From assembly GCA_031292035.1 (NCBI GenBank), contig JARLHX010000158.1, forward strand, positions 62,001 to 126,000: a stretch of DNA of 64,000 bases. The letters are read 5' to 3'. Under the pieces are notes generated by a model, which was not told the DNA's origin, ran no database searches, and saw only the letters and a list, made by a program, of their open reading frames with translations. Positions 1 through 8,595 of this stretch are shown here, one piece after another. Position numbers and translations under genes: made by a program. The DNA comes from Negativicutes bacterium (lineage in GTDB: Bacteria; Bacillota_C; Negativicutes; Sporomusales_B; JARLHX01). How positions within the stretch are numbered: position 1 is the stretch's first letter; each line of letters starts with the position of its first letter.

Positions 1-8
1 AAGCCTAA

Positions 9-1565
9 ATGACAATCCTTGACCAGCATGGGCAGCCGATTCCAAGCCAAGTAAAACAAACCAAGCCCGATCTGCGTGAGATAGCTGTCGTTACCGTCCG
101 AGACCGGTATAGCTCCTACCCCAGCAGCGGCCTGACACCTGAAAAATTGGCCCTTATCCTGCGGGAAGCCGATCTTGGTGATATGTACCGTACCATGGAG
201 CTGTTCGAGGATATTGAGGAAAAGGATTTGCATCTTTTAAGCGTGATGCAAACCCGTAAAAATACCGTGATTGGCCTCGATTGGGAGATCATTGCCGCTT
301 CAGATGAGCCGAAGGATCAGGAAATCGCCAATTTCGTCGGGGAAGTTCTGGCGGATATGGATGATCTTGATGATGCCTTTCTTGATCTCCTGGATGCCAT
401 CGGCAAAGGTTACGCCATTTCCGAGATCATGTGGGAGATCAAAGACGGCAAGGCCATTCCAGCGGAGCTGAAGTGGCGGCATCAGAAAAAAATTCGCTTT
501 GACGAAATCGACACCATGCGTCTTTTGACGCTGGATAATCAATATCCCGGTATCGAGCTGCCTCCGAATAAGTTTATCGTCCATCAATACAAAGGGCGCA
601 GCGGACATCCCTCACGCGCCGGTCTCTTCCGGGTTTGCGTCTGGATGTACTTATTTAAAAATTATACGCTGAAAGATTGGATCTCTTTTGCGGAAGTTTA
701 CGGCATGCCGCTGCGGCTTGGAAAATATGACGCATCCGCAAGCAAAGAAGAAAAAGATGCACTGATCCAGGCTATCATCCAGATCGGCACCGACGCCGCC
801 GGCATCATTTCAAAATCCACCGAGATTGAATTCGTCGAGGCCATGAAGGCCGACGGCGATATCTTTGAAAACCTGGCCCGATTTTGCAACTCTGAAATGT
901 CCAAGGCCGTGCTTGGTCAAACACTGACCAGCGATATCGGAGATTCCGGGAGTTACGCAGCCGGCCAAGTTCATAATGAAGTTCGGATGGATATCCTGCA
1001 AGCCGACTGTAAGTCCTTGCAAAAGACCATCCGGCGTTATCTCATAAAGCCTTTAGTACTGTTTAATTTTGGACCGGTAAACAAGCTTCCTTCTCTCAAA
1101 TTCAAACACGAGAAATCTGAAGACCGGGAGAAAGAATCAAAAACATATAACACTCTTGTGGATATGGGATTGCCCATCTCAACTGAGCATGTTTATGAAA
1201 AGTTCGGCATTCCGAAACCACAGGCCGGCCAGGAAATATTGCAGTCTAGTCCGCAGCCCTTAAGTCCGCTGGCGAACAAAATGACCACTCTGGCTTTAAA
1301 CCGAAATCCTCCTGCCGCTTTCGACCGCCACCAGACCTCCATCGAAGGATTGGCCGCTGCGGCCCTGGCGGAAAGCGCACCGGCCTTTCAGGCGATTATC
1401 AGGCCGCTGCTCAAAATCATCAATGAAGCGGATTCCCTTGATGAGCTTCCCGCCAAACTACTGGAAGCCTATCCGAGCATCAATACCGCTGATCTGGAAG
1501 ACTTGATCGCCAGGTCGCTCTATGTAGCCGACCTTTACGGGCGGTGGGCCGTTAAAAATGAGTGA
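9..1565 (+). CDS. Phage portal protein, Mu gp29-like (DUF935)
   Basis: 518 aa, the usual size for the Mu gp29/DUF935 portal family. It forms the dodecameric ring at one head vertex through which DNA is packed and to which the tail attaches. Recognised from the overall pattern: an N-terminal segment with several Asp/Glu-rich helices, the DWEI motif after a conserved R-K-N-T-V stretch (about residues 85-95), and a central FAEVYGMPLRLGKYD segment (about 226-240) typical of DUF935. The ATG at 9 is the first start in the window; its ribosome binding site would lie at or before base 1, so a longer N-terminus cannot be excluded. It overlaps the next gene by 8 nt, indicating translational coupling. 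Confidence 0.93.
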   Translation: MTILDQHGQPIPSQVKQTKPDLREIAVVTVRDRYSSYPSSGLTPEKLALILREADLGDMYRTMELFEDIEEKDLHLLSVMQTRKNTVIGLDWEIIAASDEPKDQEIANFVGEVLADMDDLDDAFLDLLDAIGKGYAISEIMWEIKDGKAIPAELKWRHQKKIRFDEIDTMRLLTLDNQYPGIELPPNKFIVHQYKGRSGHPSRAGLFRVCVWMYLFKNYTLKDWISFAEVYGMPLRLGKYDASASKEEKDALIQAIIQIGTDAAGIISKSTEIEFVEAMKADGDIFENLARFCNSEMSKAVLGQTLTSDIGDSGSYAAGQVHNEVRMDILQADCKSLQKTIRRYLIKPLVLFNFGPVNKLPSLKFKHEKSEDREKESKTYNTLVDMGLPISTEHVYEKFGIPKPQAGQEILQSSPQPLSPLANKMTTLALNRNPPAAFDRHQTSIEGLAAAALAESAPAFQAIIRPLLKIINEADSLDELPAKLLEAYPSINTADLEDLIARSLYVADLYGRWAVKNE

Positions 1566-2292
1566 TTTCGAGGTAACCCTTAAACCGCTCAAATTCAAGG
1601 AAGCGCTGGCCTTCTTTAAGACTAGGGTTGCGCTTACGCCCGAACAATATACAGCGCTGCAGCAGGAAGTCAGGCTTCGGGCCTTTACCATTAGCGGTAT
1701 TACCTCCCTGGACGTTCTTCAAAGCATCCTGAATGCGCTTACCAAGGCGATCGAAGACGGAACAACCATGGAGGAATTTCGGAGCAGCGCGAACGCATCT
1801 TTGGAGAAAGCCGGCTGGAAAGGGCTTTCCCCCTACCGGGCGGATAACCTCTTCCGAACCAATATTCAGACGGCGTATTCGATTGGGCGCTACAAACAGC
1901 AGACCGATCCGGATGTGGTCGTCGATCGCCCCTATTTCGAATATGACGCTGTGAACGACAAGAGAACCCGTCCCTCACATGCGGCTTTGTCCGGTGTGGT
2001 AAGGCGGCATGACGATCCCTTTTGGGATACCTGGTATCCGCCCAACGGCTTCCGCTGCCGATGTTCTGTCCGCAGCATCACACAAAGGGAAGTCGATAAA
2101 TCAAAAATAACAGTAGAATCCGGTCCGGCACCTGTTATCCGTAAATTGCCCAACGGACCGGCCATCCCGGTTAATCCTGATCCTGGATTTGACAACAACC
2201 CCGCAAAACAAGCGTGGGAACCTGATTTATCCAAGTACCCACCGTCACTCCGGGACGTCTACTTAGAACGTCAAGCCAAAGGAAGTGATTGA
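1558..2292 (+). CDS. Phage head morphogenesis protein, MuF-like (gp30)
   Basis: 244 aa, carrying the MuF C-terminal signature: a D-x-R-T-R-P-x-H block near residue 137, a DPFW-x-x-x-x-PPNG block and the C-R-C motif near 165-175. MuF proteins are minor head components that act with the portal during capsid assembly and can be injected with the DNA. The start overlaps the portal gene by 8 nt. Mu gpF itself is longer (over 400 aa), so this is a short version with only an N-terminal helical part and the MuF domain; no toxin-like C-terminal extension is present. About 115 nt without a gene follow, holding a short repeat of TTTAAACGGG but no clear signal. Confidence 0.9.
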   Translation: MSDFEVTLKPLKFKEALAFFKTRVALTPEQYTALQQEVRLRAFTISGITSLDVLQSILNALTKAIEDGTTMEEFRSSANASLEKAGWKGLSPYRADNLFRTNIQTAYSIGRYKQQTDPDVVVDRPYFEYDAVNDKRTRPSHAALSGVVRRHDDPFWDTWYPPNGFRCRCSVRSITQREVDKSKITVESGPAPVIRKLPNGPAIPVNPDPGFDNNPAKQAWEPDLSKYPPSLRDVYLERQAKGSD

Positions 2293-2408
2293 AATGCGAT
2301 AACATCCCCTTTAAGACGATAAAAAACTACCTACCCACATAAACCCACGGGCGAAGTTTTTTAAACAGAATTGAAAGGATTTAAACGGGTTTTAAACGGG
2401 GTCTAGCT

Positions 2409-3542
2409 TTGGGGGTGACAGGTATCAAAACGAGAAATCAGGGAAAACTAATAGTTTTTCCATTATCAAGCGACATTCCGCCTGACGGAAAGTGGGTGCA
2501 ATTACTACCGTATGGACTAGTCAAAACCGAAAAGGGAGAGTTCCTTGTCGATGAAACAGCCTTGGAGGAAATCCTCGCCGCATTTTCCGCCAAGACCAAT
2601 GACATCGTCACCGACTATGAACATCAAACACTAAAAGACGTTGTCGCTCCCGCAGCCGGTTGGGTTAAGTCACTTGAAAACCGGGTCAAAGATGGACTTT
2701 GGGGATTCATTGAATGGAACTCCAAGGCGAAGGAGTTCATTCAGAATAAGGAATACCGTTATGTTTCGCCCGTTATCTTGGTAAGAAAGTCCGATAAACG
2801 CGCCGTCTATCTGCACAGCGTCGGCCTTACCAACCTGCCGGCCATTGACGGTATGACACCACTGGCAAATAAACTACTGGGGGTTGACCCCGACTATGAG
2901 GAGGAAACTGAGTATATGGACTTTTTGAAACGCCTGGCGGTATTGCTGGGGCTCCTGGAGAATGCCAGCGAAGACGACATTGTAAAAGCGGTCGGAATCT
3001 TGAATGGCCAAAGTCAGGATGCCATGATGGCCAACAAGGAAATTCGCGCAGCGCTCGATCTGCCTGAGACCGCCAAACCCGATGAAGTCAAAACAAAAAT
3101 CTTGGCACTAAAAACCACCGCCGCCTCCCTGGTGGCCAATAAGGACTTACTGGCGGCGCTCGACCTGCCGGAAACTGCGAACTTGGCGGATGCCAAGGGA
3201 AAAATCATTGCCCTCAAGAATCCTTCGGGCCTCGTCAGCGTGGAAGAGTTTAATGCAATCAAAACGAAGTTGGCCCTTCGCGATCGCGATGAGCTGGTCA
3301 CCATGGCGCTGAAGGACGGTAAAGTTGCGCCGGCCCAAAAAGCCTGGGCCGAAGAATACGCGCTGAAAGACCCGACCGGGTTTAAGGCATTTCTCGCCAT
3401 CGCCCCCGTCGTCGTACCTGTCGGGCAAAACATCGGTGGCGATCATTTCGAAAGCCGTCGGGCGCCGGAACCTGAAATGCAGCTTAGTATCAACAAACAG
3501 CTCGGAATTTCAGACGCAGATTTCAAAAAATACGGAGAATAA
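2409..3542 (+). CDS. Mu-like prophage protease/scaffold (gpI-like)
   Basis: 377 aa. The first 150 residues match the Mu I-protein family (WVQLLPYG near residue 30, TDYEHQTL near 75, YRYVSPV near 115), a self-cleaving maturation protease that processes the prohead. The C-terminal half is Ala/Lys/Asp-rich, helical and scaffold-like, and holds an imperfect duplication of about 37 residues (ANKEIRAALDLPETA then ANKDLLAALDLPETA). The start is uncertain: TTG at 2409 or GTG at 2415, both with only a weak GGGG upstream. A strong internal start inside the gene at 2916 is described separately. Confidence 0.88.
   Translation: MGVTGIKTRNQGKLIVFPLSSDIPPDGKWVQLLPYGLVKTEKGEFLVDETALEEILAAFSAKTNDIVTDYEHQTLKDVVAPAAGWVKSLENRVKDGLWGFIEWNSKAKEFIQNKEYRYVSPVILVRKSDKRAVYLHSVGLTNLPAIDGMTPLANKLLGVDPDYEEETEYMDFLKRLAVLLGLLENASEDDIVKAVGILNGQSQDAMMANKEIRAALDLPETAKPDEVKTKILALKTTAASLVANKDLLAALDLPETANLADAKGKIIALKNPSGLVSVEEFNAIKTKLALRDRDELVTMALKDGKVAPAQKAWAEEYALKDPTGFKAFLAIAPVVVPVGQNIGGDHFESRRAPEPEMQLSINKQLGISDADFKKYGE
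2916..3542 (+). CDS. Probable in-frame internal start: scaffold protein (gpZ-like)
   Basis: Within the protease gene an AGGAGG-like box (GAGGAGG ending near 2904) lies about 11 nt upstream of an in-frame ATG at 2916, a better initiation site than that of the whole gene. It would yield a 208-aa protein, MDFLKRLAVLLGLLENASED onward, made only of the helical scaffold part. In phage Mu the scaffold gpZ is made from an in-frame internal start of gene I (established), so the arrangement is expected; that this site is used here is inferred from the ribosome binding site and position alone. Confidence 0.55.
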   Translation: MDFLKRLAVLLGLLENASEDDIVKAVGILNGQSQDAMMANKEIRAALDLPETAKPDEVKTKILALKTTAASLVANKDLLAALDLPETANLADAKGKIIALKNPSGLVSVEEFNAIKTKLALRDRDELVTMALKDGKVAPAQKAWAEEYALKDPTGFKAFLAIAPVVVPVGQNIGGDHFESRRAPEPEMQLSINKQLGISDADFKKYGE

Positions 3543-3566
3543 GTTCCGCGAGAGGAGTAACCAAAA

Positions 3567-3971
3567 ATGAGTCTTACTCATGATCGTAATACCCCTTATA
3601 GGTCGCGTGATTTCATCACCCTTCCTATTGAGGCCAATACAACCATTTTTGCCGGATCGCTTGTCGCTGTGAATGCAGCAGGTAATGCGGTGCCCGGTTC
3701 GACGGCAACAACCATCAAAGCAGTTGGCCGTTCCGAACAATATGTCGTGAATAATCCGGGCGCTGCCGGCGCTCAGACTGTCACAGTGCGTCGCGGGGTA
3801 TTCAAGTTCGCCAACGACTCTGCCGATCCCGTGGCGGTCGCCAACCTGTTAGCCAATTGCTATATCACTGACGATCAGACAGTGGCGGCCACCAGCGCCA
3901 CCAACACCAAGAGTGTCGCCGGAAAAGTAATAGAAGTCGATTCCGATGGGGTTTGGGTCGAAATCTATTAA
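3567..3971 (+). CDS. Small capsid decoration/cement-type protein
   Basis: 134 aa, beta-rich, Ala/Val/Thr-rich and without Cys. It lies between the scaffold/protease and the major head gene, where many Mu-like and lambda-like phages encode a capsid cement or head-fibre protein (DUF2190 type). The N-terminal pattern (R-D-F-I-T-L-P-I then AGSLVAVN) and the Gly-Val-Trp-Val-Glu end fit such proteins. Good ribosome binding site (GAGGAG, 8 nt before the ATG). The role is inferred from position and composition; no catalytic motif is visible. Confidence 0.7.
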   Translation: MSLTHDRNTPYRSRDFITLPIEANTTIFAGSLVAVNAAGNAVPGSTATTIKAVGRSEQYVVNNPGAAGAQTVTVRRGVFKFANDSADPVAVANLLANCYITDDQTVAATSATNTKSVAGKVIEVDSDGVWVEIY

Positions 3972-4021
3972 CCGCTTTTAGTTGACCGAAATTAAATTTC
4001 TTAATTAGGAGTGATTCCGTA

Positions 4022-4912
4022 ATGATTGTTAACCAAGCCGCGCTTGCCGGTATTTTCCGGAGTTTCAAGGTTTTGTTCAACCAGGCGCTTGACAGCGCGA
4101 CGCCGCAATACACAAAAATATCCACCATTGTTCCTTCAACGACTCGCGAAGAAGTGTACAAATGGCTGGGTAGGTTGCCGCGCATGCGGGAGTGGATCGG
4201 CGATCGCGTCATACAAAACCTGTCGGCTTATGATTACACCATCAAAAACAAGGATTGGGAAGACACGATCGAAGTGGACCGCAACGACATTGAAGATGAT
4301 GCCATCGGTCTTTATTCCCCTCTCTTCCAGATGCTTGGAGCATCAGCGGCAACCCATCCAGATGAAATCATCTTCAGCTTGCTGGCGAGTGGCTTCACGT
4401 CAACGTGCTATGACGGTCAGTATTTCTTTGATACCGACCATAAAGACGGAGACAACCCCATTCAATCCAACAAAGGGACGCTGGTTCTCACCCCGGCTTC
4501 CTACGGCGCGGCCCGTGCCCAGATGATGAGCCTGCTGGATGACCAGGGAAAGCCTCTCGCGATCGTTCCCAACCTGCTTGTCGTGCCGCCTCAATTGGAA
4601 GGGATGGGGAGAAAAATCCTTCTCGCCGAAACGGTCGATGCGACAACCAATACCTACAAAGGATCTGCCGATCTTTTGGTGGCTCCTTATCTCGCCGCCA
4701 ACCCGACCGCCTGGTTCCTCCTCGACGTTTCGCGCCCCATAAAGCCTCTTGTCTTCCAGTGGCGTAAAAAACCCGAGTTCATTGCCAAAGATCATCCGAA
4801 TGATGACAACGTCTTTATGAAAAAGAAGTTCCTCTACGGAGCAGATTGCCGGGATAACGCAGGGTTTGGCCTATGGCAGCTAGGCTATGGCAGCACAGGC
4901 ACAACAACCTGA
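4022..4912 (+). CDS. Mu-like major head protein (gpT)
   Basis: 296 aa, matching the Mu gpT major capsid family in length and motifs: F-N-Q-A-L in the first 25 residues, the conserved W-x-G-x-L-P-x-M-R-E-W block near 49-60, Y-x-Y-T-I-K-N-K near 70, D-x-E-D-D-A-I-G near 88, and D-T-D-H near 140. It builds the icosahedral shell. Preceded by AGGAGTG 8 nt before the ATG. The stop codon TGA shares its A with the ATG of the next small gene. Confidence 0.93.
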   Translation: MIVNQAALAGIFRSFKVLFNQALDSATPQYTKISTIVPSTTREEVYKWLGRLPRMREWIGDRVIQNLSAYDYTIKNKDWEDTIEVDRNDIEDDAIGLYSPLFQMLGASAATHPDEIIFSLLASGFTSTCYDGQYFFDTDHKDGDNPIQSNKGTLVLTPASYGAARAQMMSLLDDQGKPLAIVPNLLVVPPQLEGMGRKILLAETVDATTNTYKGSADLLVAPYLAANPTAWFLLDVSRPIKPLVFQWRKKPEFIAKDHPNDDNVFMKKKFLYGADCRDNAGFGLWQLGYGSTGTTT

Positions 4913-5031
4913 TGATCGGAACTTCGGTAATCGACAACGATTCCTTTGGCCTGGGAGTAATAATCACGTTGATTGTCGTTGGAGCCTTCTATCTTGGTTT
5001 ATTCATGGGACAGCCGACCAACGAACGTTAG
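4912..5031 (+). CDS. Small single-span membrane protein, unknown
   Basis: 39 aa. The ATG overlaps the major head stop (TGATG), so translation is probably coupled. Residues 12-31 (GLGVIITLIVVGAFYLGLFM) form one hydrophobic helix followed by a short polar tail. No family is recognised. Small membrane proteins in phage late operons can be holin-like, but no lysin lies nearby, so function is left open. Evidence is the coupled start and the clear transmembrane segment. Confidence 0.5.
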   Translation: MIGTSVIDNDSFGLGVIITLIVVGAFYLGLFMGQPTNER

Positions 5032-5051
5032 TAAAAAGAAGGATGATTCAC

Positions 5052-5309
5052 ATGACATTATTCTCTAGGTTGTGGGATTGGTTGCTTGATCACTGTTGGG
5101 TTTTCGGACACTGGTTCTGGAGATTCATCAAGCCCATGGCGATGACCATTCGGCATCATCCCCGCCAACACCAAAAAAGGAGTGAACTATTTTGCCAATC
5201 AAAATCATTAGCACAAAGCATGGTTTCCGTCGCTGCGGGGTGGAGCATCCCGCGACTGCAGCCTTTTATCCGGATGATCGTTTTACCCCGGAGGAGCTTG
5301 CACGCCTAA
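5052..5309 (+). CDS. Possible small Trp-rich protein (doubtful)
   Basis: An ATG at 5052 sits 8 nt after AGAAGGA and opens an 85-codon frame whose first 40 residues are Trp/Phe/His-rich and amphipathic (RLWDWLLDHCWVFGHWFW). The second half overlaps the next gene by about 118 nt and looks like an antiphase shadow of it. It may be a real short membrane-associated protein whose frame runs on by chance, or nothing. Listed because 160 nt would otherwise be unexplained in a tightly packed region. Confidence 0.25.
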   Translation: MTLFSRLWDWLLDHCWVFGHWFWRFIKPMAMTIRHHPRQHQKRSELFCQSKSLAQSMVSVAAGWSIPRLQPFIRMIVLPRRSLHA

Positions 5310-5506
5310 AAGCGGAACCCCTGCTGATCGTGGAGGAAGTTCCCGATGTATCTGCCGTCGTTGAAGGTGATCCGCTCGACAGTCTGACTGTGGCCAAGCT
5401 CAAAGAATACGCCGGTGAAAAACAAATTGACCTTGGCGACGCCAAGACCAAGCCGGATATCCTTGCCGCCATCAAAGCCGCTTCCAATAATAGCGGCGGC
5501 GAGTAA
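5192..5506 (+). CDS. Mu gp35-like protein with Rho/SAP-type helical tail
   Basis: 104 aa. The N-terminal 50 residues (FRRCGVEHP ... FTPEELARLKAEP) resemble the small HI1506/Mu gp35 family found right after the major head gene. Residues 63-95 (LTVAKLKEYAGEKQIDLG) form a short helical domain of the Rho N-terminal/SAP type, known for nucleic-acid or protein binding. TTG start at 5192, supported by AAGGAGTG 9 nt upstream. Probable head-tail joining or DNA-proximal head role, by synteny only. Confidence 0.75.
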   Translation: MPIKIISTKHGFRRCGVEHPATAAFYPDDRFTPEELARLKAEPLLIVEEVPDVSAVVEGDPLDSLTVAKLKEYAGEKQIDLGDAKTKPDILAAIKAASNNSGGE

Positions 5507-5514
5507 GACCGGTC

Positions 5515-5943
5515 ATGTATTGCACACTTGATGATCTGATCAACCAGTCTTCCGAGGCCGTCCTGATCAAAATGACTGACGACGACGACACTGGGGAGAT
5601 CAATCAAACGATCGTCGATCGGGCGATAGATGACGCCCAGGGCGAGATTGAATCTTACTGCGAATCGCGGTACGCGCTCCCATTCTCACCGGTGCCCGGA
5701 ATCATTCGGAAGGTCGCTGTAGATATCGCCATATACAACCTTCTTTCGCGCCGGGGATATGACAAAGATTCTGAAGACCAGGGCATTGTGCAGCGCTATA
5801 AAGATTCGATCAAGTTCCTGCAAAATCTCGCCAATGGTGTTGTGACGGTCGGGCCAAGAGTTCCTTCTCCCAACCAGCCACAGACAAATACTATCAAAAG
5901 TTCTCAAAGGATATTCAGCCGATCGAGGATGGAGGGCTTCTAG
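5515..5943 (+). CDS. Head-tail connector protein, gp36-like (DUF1320)
   Basis: 142 aa with the DUF1320 pattern: Y-C-T-x-D-D-L near the start, a T-I-V-D-R-A-I-D-D-A block near 41, E-S-Y-C-x-S-R-Y near 57, and a D-I-A-I-Y-N-L helix near 80. Mu gp36 homologues are head-completion/adaptor proteins that dock on the portal. The stop TAG overlaps the GTG start of the next gene by one base. Confidence 0.87.
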   Translation: MYCTLDDLINQSSEAVLIKMTDDDDTGEINQTIVDRAIDDAQGEIESYCESRYALPFSPVPGIIRKVAVDIAIYNLLSRRGYDKDSEDQGIVQRYKDSIKFLQNLANGVVTVGPRVPSPNQPQTNTIKSSQRIFSRSRMEGF

Positions 5944-6434
5944 TGGCCGGAACCAGTATGGAAGGCGATTGGGGCCGATTCGCAAATCAACTTGAAAAAC
6001 TAATCAACTTCGATTTTACCGGCCTCCATAAGAACATCGGCGCGGCAATGGTCTCTTCCACACAAAAGCGGTTTAAAGATGAAAAAGGCCCGGATGGCAC
6101 GGCCTGGACTAAATCCATCCGGGCCAAGACCGAAGGCGGCCAGACGCTGACCGATACAGCCAGGCTGAAAAACTCCATCACCTACCAGGCCACGCCCGAA
6201 GGTGTCGCAGAGGGAACCAATTTGATCTACGCCAGCACCATGCAGGGCAAGGACGGCAAAGATACCGTTATTCAAGCCAAAACAAAGAAGTTTTTAAGGT
6301 TTAAAATCGGAAATCGATTTTCCATGAAAAAGTCAGTAACCATTCCGGCCAGACCGTTCCTGGGATTATCGCCTGATGATGTTGAGGAAATCAAGAATAT
6401 CGTTATGACCCGGATTGAGGAGACGACGAAATGA
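5943..6434 (+). CDS. Phage virion morphogenesis protein (gpG/gpS-like)
   Basis: 163 aa from a GTG start overlapping the previous stop. It shows the virion morphogenesis family layout: S-T-x-K-R-F-K-D-E-K-G-P-D-G-x-x-W near 38-55, L-x-D-T-A-R-L-x-N-S-I near 74-84, and the C-terminal I-P-A-R-P-F-L-G-L-S block near 136-146. These proteins (Mu gpG, P2 gpS) complete the tail or joint before head attachment. In Mu this gene lies between F and I; here it sits after gp36, a common rearrangement. Confidence 0.87.
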   Translation: MAGTSMEGDWGRFANQLEKLINFDFTGLHKNIGAAMVSSTQKRFKDEKGPDGTAWTKSIRAKTEGGQTLTDTARLKNSITYQATPEGVAEGTNLIYASTMQGKDGKDTVIQAKTKKFLRFKIGNRFSMKKSVTIPARPFLGLSPDDVEEIKNIVMTRIEETTK

Positions 6435-6934
6435 TTCCAGTATGCAAAAGTTACGTCGAAGCGGTCCTGAAAAGCATCGGAATTTCTGCGGTGTTCACCG
6501 ATCCGGACGAAGTCTCCAAGCAAAAAGGGGTTAAGCACGCCCTGCTTGAGACGGATCAGCCTCTGCAATTTACCCGAGACGGAGCCAGACTAGCAAAAAC
6601 GATAGATAGCGGCACTGGTGCCCATATTTATCACAGGCGGATATATAAAACCGCCTGGCGAATGACCGTCTACATCTCGGCAAAAGATGAAGCGGCCGCC
6701 AATAAGCTAACCAAAGATTTTCTCAAAAATCTTCAAGAATTCATTACCGATGAAGACGGTTACGGCGTCGAAGTCAATGCCTTAACCGGCAATCTCACCA
6801 CCGAAAAAAGTGTCATGCGGTCGTCAGCCGTCTATGACATCCTCATGGAGTTCACCGGCGGCGTTTACCGGGCGGATACAGTCCCGCTGCTGCCTGAAGT
6901 GGCACCGGAGGGAGAAATCGTTCAGGAGGTATAA
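6431..6934 (+). CDS. Probable tail terminator-type protein
   Basis: 167 aa, overlapping the previous gene by 4 nt (ATGA). The mixed alpha/beta pattern with a central R-R-I-Y-K-T-A-W-R-M-T-V-Y-I strand and the position between virion morphogenesis protein and sheath fit a tail terminator/gp37-like protein, which caps tube and sheath. No diagnostic motif is recognised, so the name rests on synteny. Confidence 0.6.
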   Translation: MIPVCKSYVEAVLKSIGISAVFTDPDEVSKQKGVKHALLETDQPLQFTRDGARLAKTIDSGTGAHIYHRRIYKTAWRMTVYISAKDEAAANKLTKDFLKNLQEFITDEDGYGVEVNALTGNLTTEKSVMRSSAVYDILMEFTGGVYRADTVPLLPEVAPEGEIVQEV

Positions 6935-6935
6935 C

Positions 6936-7163
6936 ATGGCCATAAAAAAAGATGATCCGGACGGTATTCCGGACCAAGTTCAAACCAATATTCCTGATCT
7001 TCCGCCGACCATTGAGGAGTTGGCGGCGAAATTAAAAACCAAGACCTGGGTCATCGCCGGCGTGATGAAAGCAAACAAATGGGCGACCGGAAAACGGATG
7101 ACCGAAGACGAATTTACCAAAGCCGTGGCCGGCTGGCTGAAAAGCCCCGTGTCTCCGGCGTAA
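6936..7163 (+). CDS. Small protein upstream of sheath, unknown
   Basis: 75 aa; ATG at 6936 with AGGAGGT 5 nt upstream, two bases after the previous stop. The first 30 residues are Pro/Asp-rich and probably flexible; residues 30-70 (WVIAGVMKANKWATGKRMTE) form a compact helical part that could be a small winged-helix-like fold. It occupies the slot of Mu gp38 (DUF2635) but does not resemble it. Function unknown. Confidence 0.7.
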   Translation: MAIKKDDPDGIPDQVQTNIPDLPPTIEELAAKLKTKTWVIAGVMKANKWATGKRMTEDEFTKAVAGWLKSPVSPA

Positions 7164-7176
7164 GGAGTGAAAAACT

Positions 7177-8595
7177 TTGGGACTGCCTGATGTAACAGTC
7201 AATATCTCAGATGGCGGCCTGGGGATACTTCCCGCATCAAGCACCGGGATACTCGCCAAAGTCGGAGTATCCAGCAGTGGTGAAGTCAACCAGATCATCC
7301 CTATCACCGACCATGGGCAGATTACCAACGCCTTCGGCACTGGCCCACTGGCTGATGCCCTGGCCGATTCCTTCATGGTGGCAGGTACATGCACCGTGTA
7401 TGCGGTTCGCGCCGCCAGCGACATTGTTGGTACAAATGGCGCTATAACCAGTACCAAGACCGGAACCGGCACCTTGACGGTCGCTGGAGAGCCACTTGAC
7501 CAGTATGATGTCGTTGTGCAAATTATCGATGGTGGCCGGAAGAATTCCGCCACTTTCCAGTATTCCTTGGATAAGGGCAACACCTTTTCTGGAAAAATTA
7601 CCGTTCCCGCCACCGGTGATTATCTGATCGCGAGAACCGGGATGACGCTGACTTTCGCCGAAGGAGTTACCGATCCGGTGGATTCCTTCCTCGCCGGTGA
7701 TAGTCATGTATTCTCCACAACGGCTCCTTCCGCCAGCGTAACCAGTATCAATGCCGCGATCGACGTCCTGCTGCAAACAAATCTGACCTATGAAGGAATT
7801 CATATCGTCGGTCCCTCGCAGCCTTCCTTATGGGCGGCATTATCCGCCAGGGCGCTGGAAGCTGAGTCCAAATTCCGCTATCTTTACATTGTGGCGGAAG
7901 CCCGCGGGCCTTTGGCAGCAGAAACGGTTGACGCATGGGCGACGGCCATTATTGATGATGCTGACGATTTTGCCGATACCCGTGTTTCCATTGTTGCCGG
8001 AAGATTGGAAATCAGCGACCTCCTTTCTGGCCGCACCATCGAAAGAAACGGCGCTGGAGTTTACACAGGCCGCATCGCGCAACTGAAGGTCATGGAATCC
8101 GCCGGTAAGGTCATTATTGGATCTCTTTCTGGTGTTGTGAGCAATCGCCCCAGCGGCATCAATGACGGTCATATCCTCGCCCTGGATGAAGCCCGTTTTG
8201 TTACCTTCCGCCAATATGAAGGACTAAACGGTATCTACATTACCGATGGGCGTATGATGGCGGAAGATATATCCGACTTCCGCTATATTGAACTGCGCCG
8301 GGTGATGGACAAAGCTTGCCGCAACTGCCGGATGGCCGCTCTCCGCTTCGTCCAAGCCGAAGCCTCGACCGAAGGAATTGATGCTCTAGAAGCATTTTTG
8401 CAGCAGCCGCTTAACATCATGATCGGCGACAAGGAGATCACCGCCGGCAGAATTTCCATTCCGAAGAATCAAGATATCCTGGCTACGTCGATGCTCAAAG
8501 CAAAAATCCGCATACAACCGGTCGGAATTATGCGGGATATCGAACTGGATATCGGCTTCGAGAATCCATTCGCGACTGGAGGTAGCGGCGCATGA
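7177..8595 (+). CDS. Contractile tail sheath protein (gpL-like)
   Basis: 472 aa; TTG start with AAGGAGTG 8 nt upstream. N-terminal beta strands V-T-V-N-I-S-D-G-G-L-G, a variable insertion (about 85-180), and the C-terminal I-R-I-Q-P-V-G-I-M-R-D-I-E-L-D-I-G-F block that links neighbouring subunits. It forms the sheath that contracts to drive the tube through the cell envelope. The gene overlaps the tube gene by 4 nt (ATGA), giving coupled stoichiometry. Confidence 0.9.
   Translation: MGLPDVTVNISDGGLGILPASSTGILAKVGVSSSGEVNQIIPITDHGQITNAFGTGPLADALADSFMVAGTCTVYAVRAASDIVGTNGAITSTKTGTGTLTVAGEPLDQYDVVVQIIDGGRKNSATFQYSLDKGNTFSGKITVPATGDYLIARTGMTLTFAEGVTDPVDSFLAGDSHVFSTTAPSASVTSINAAIDVLLQTNLTYEGIHIVGPSQPSLWAALSARALEAESKFRYLYIVAEARGPLAAETVDAWATAIIDDADDFADTRVSIVAGRLEISDLLSGRTIERNGAGVYTGRIAQLKVMESAGKVIIGSLSGVVSNRPSGINDGHILALDEARFVTFRQYEGLNGIYITDGRMMAEDISDFRYIELRRVMDKACRNCRMAALRFVQAEASTEGIDALEAFLQQPLNIMIGDKEITAGRISIPKNQDILATSMLKAKIRIQPVGIMRDIELDIGFENPFATGGSGA

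Noticed and set aside
7032..7613. 193-codon minus-strand frame opposite the sheath gene
   Set aside because: Antisense shadow of a well-supported sheath gene; no ribosome binding site and no family resemblance.
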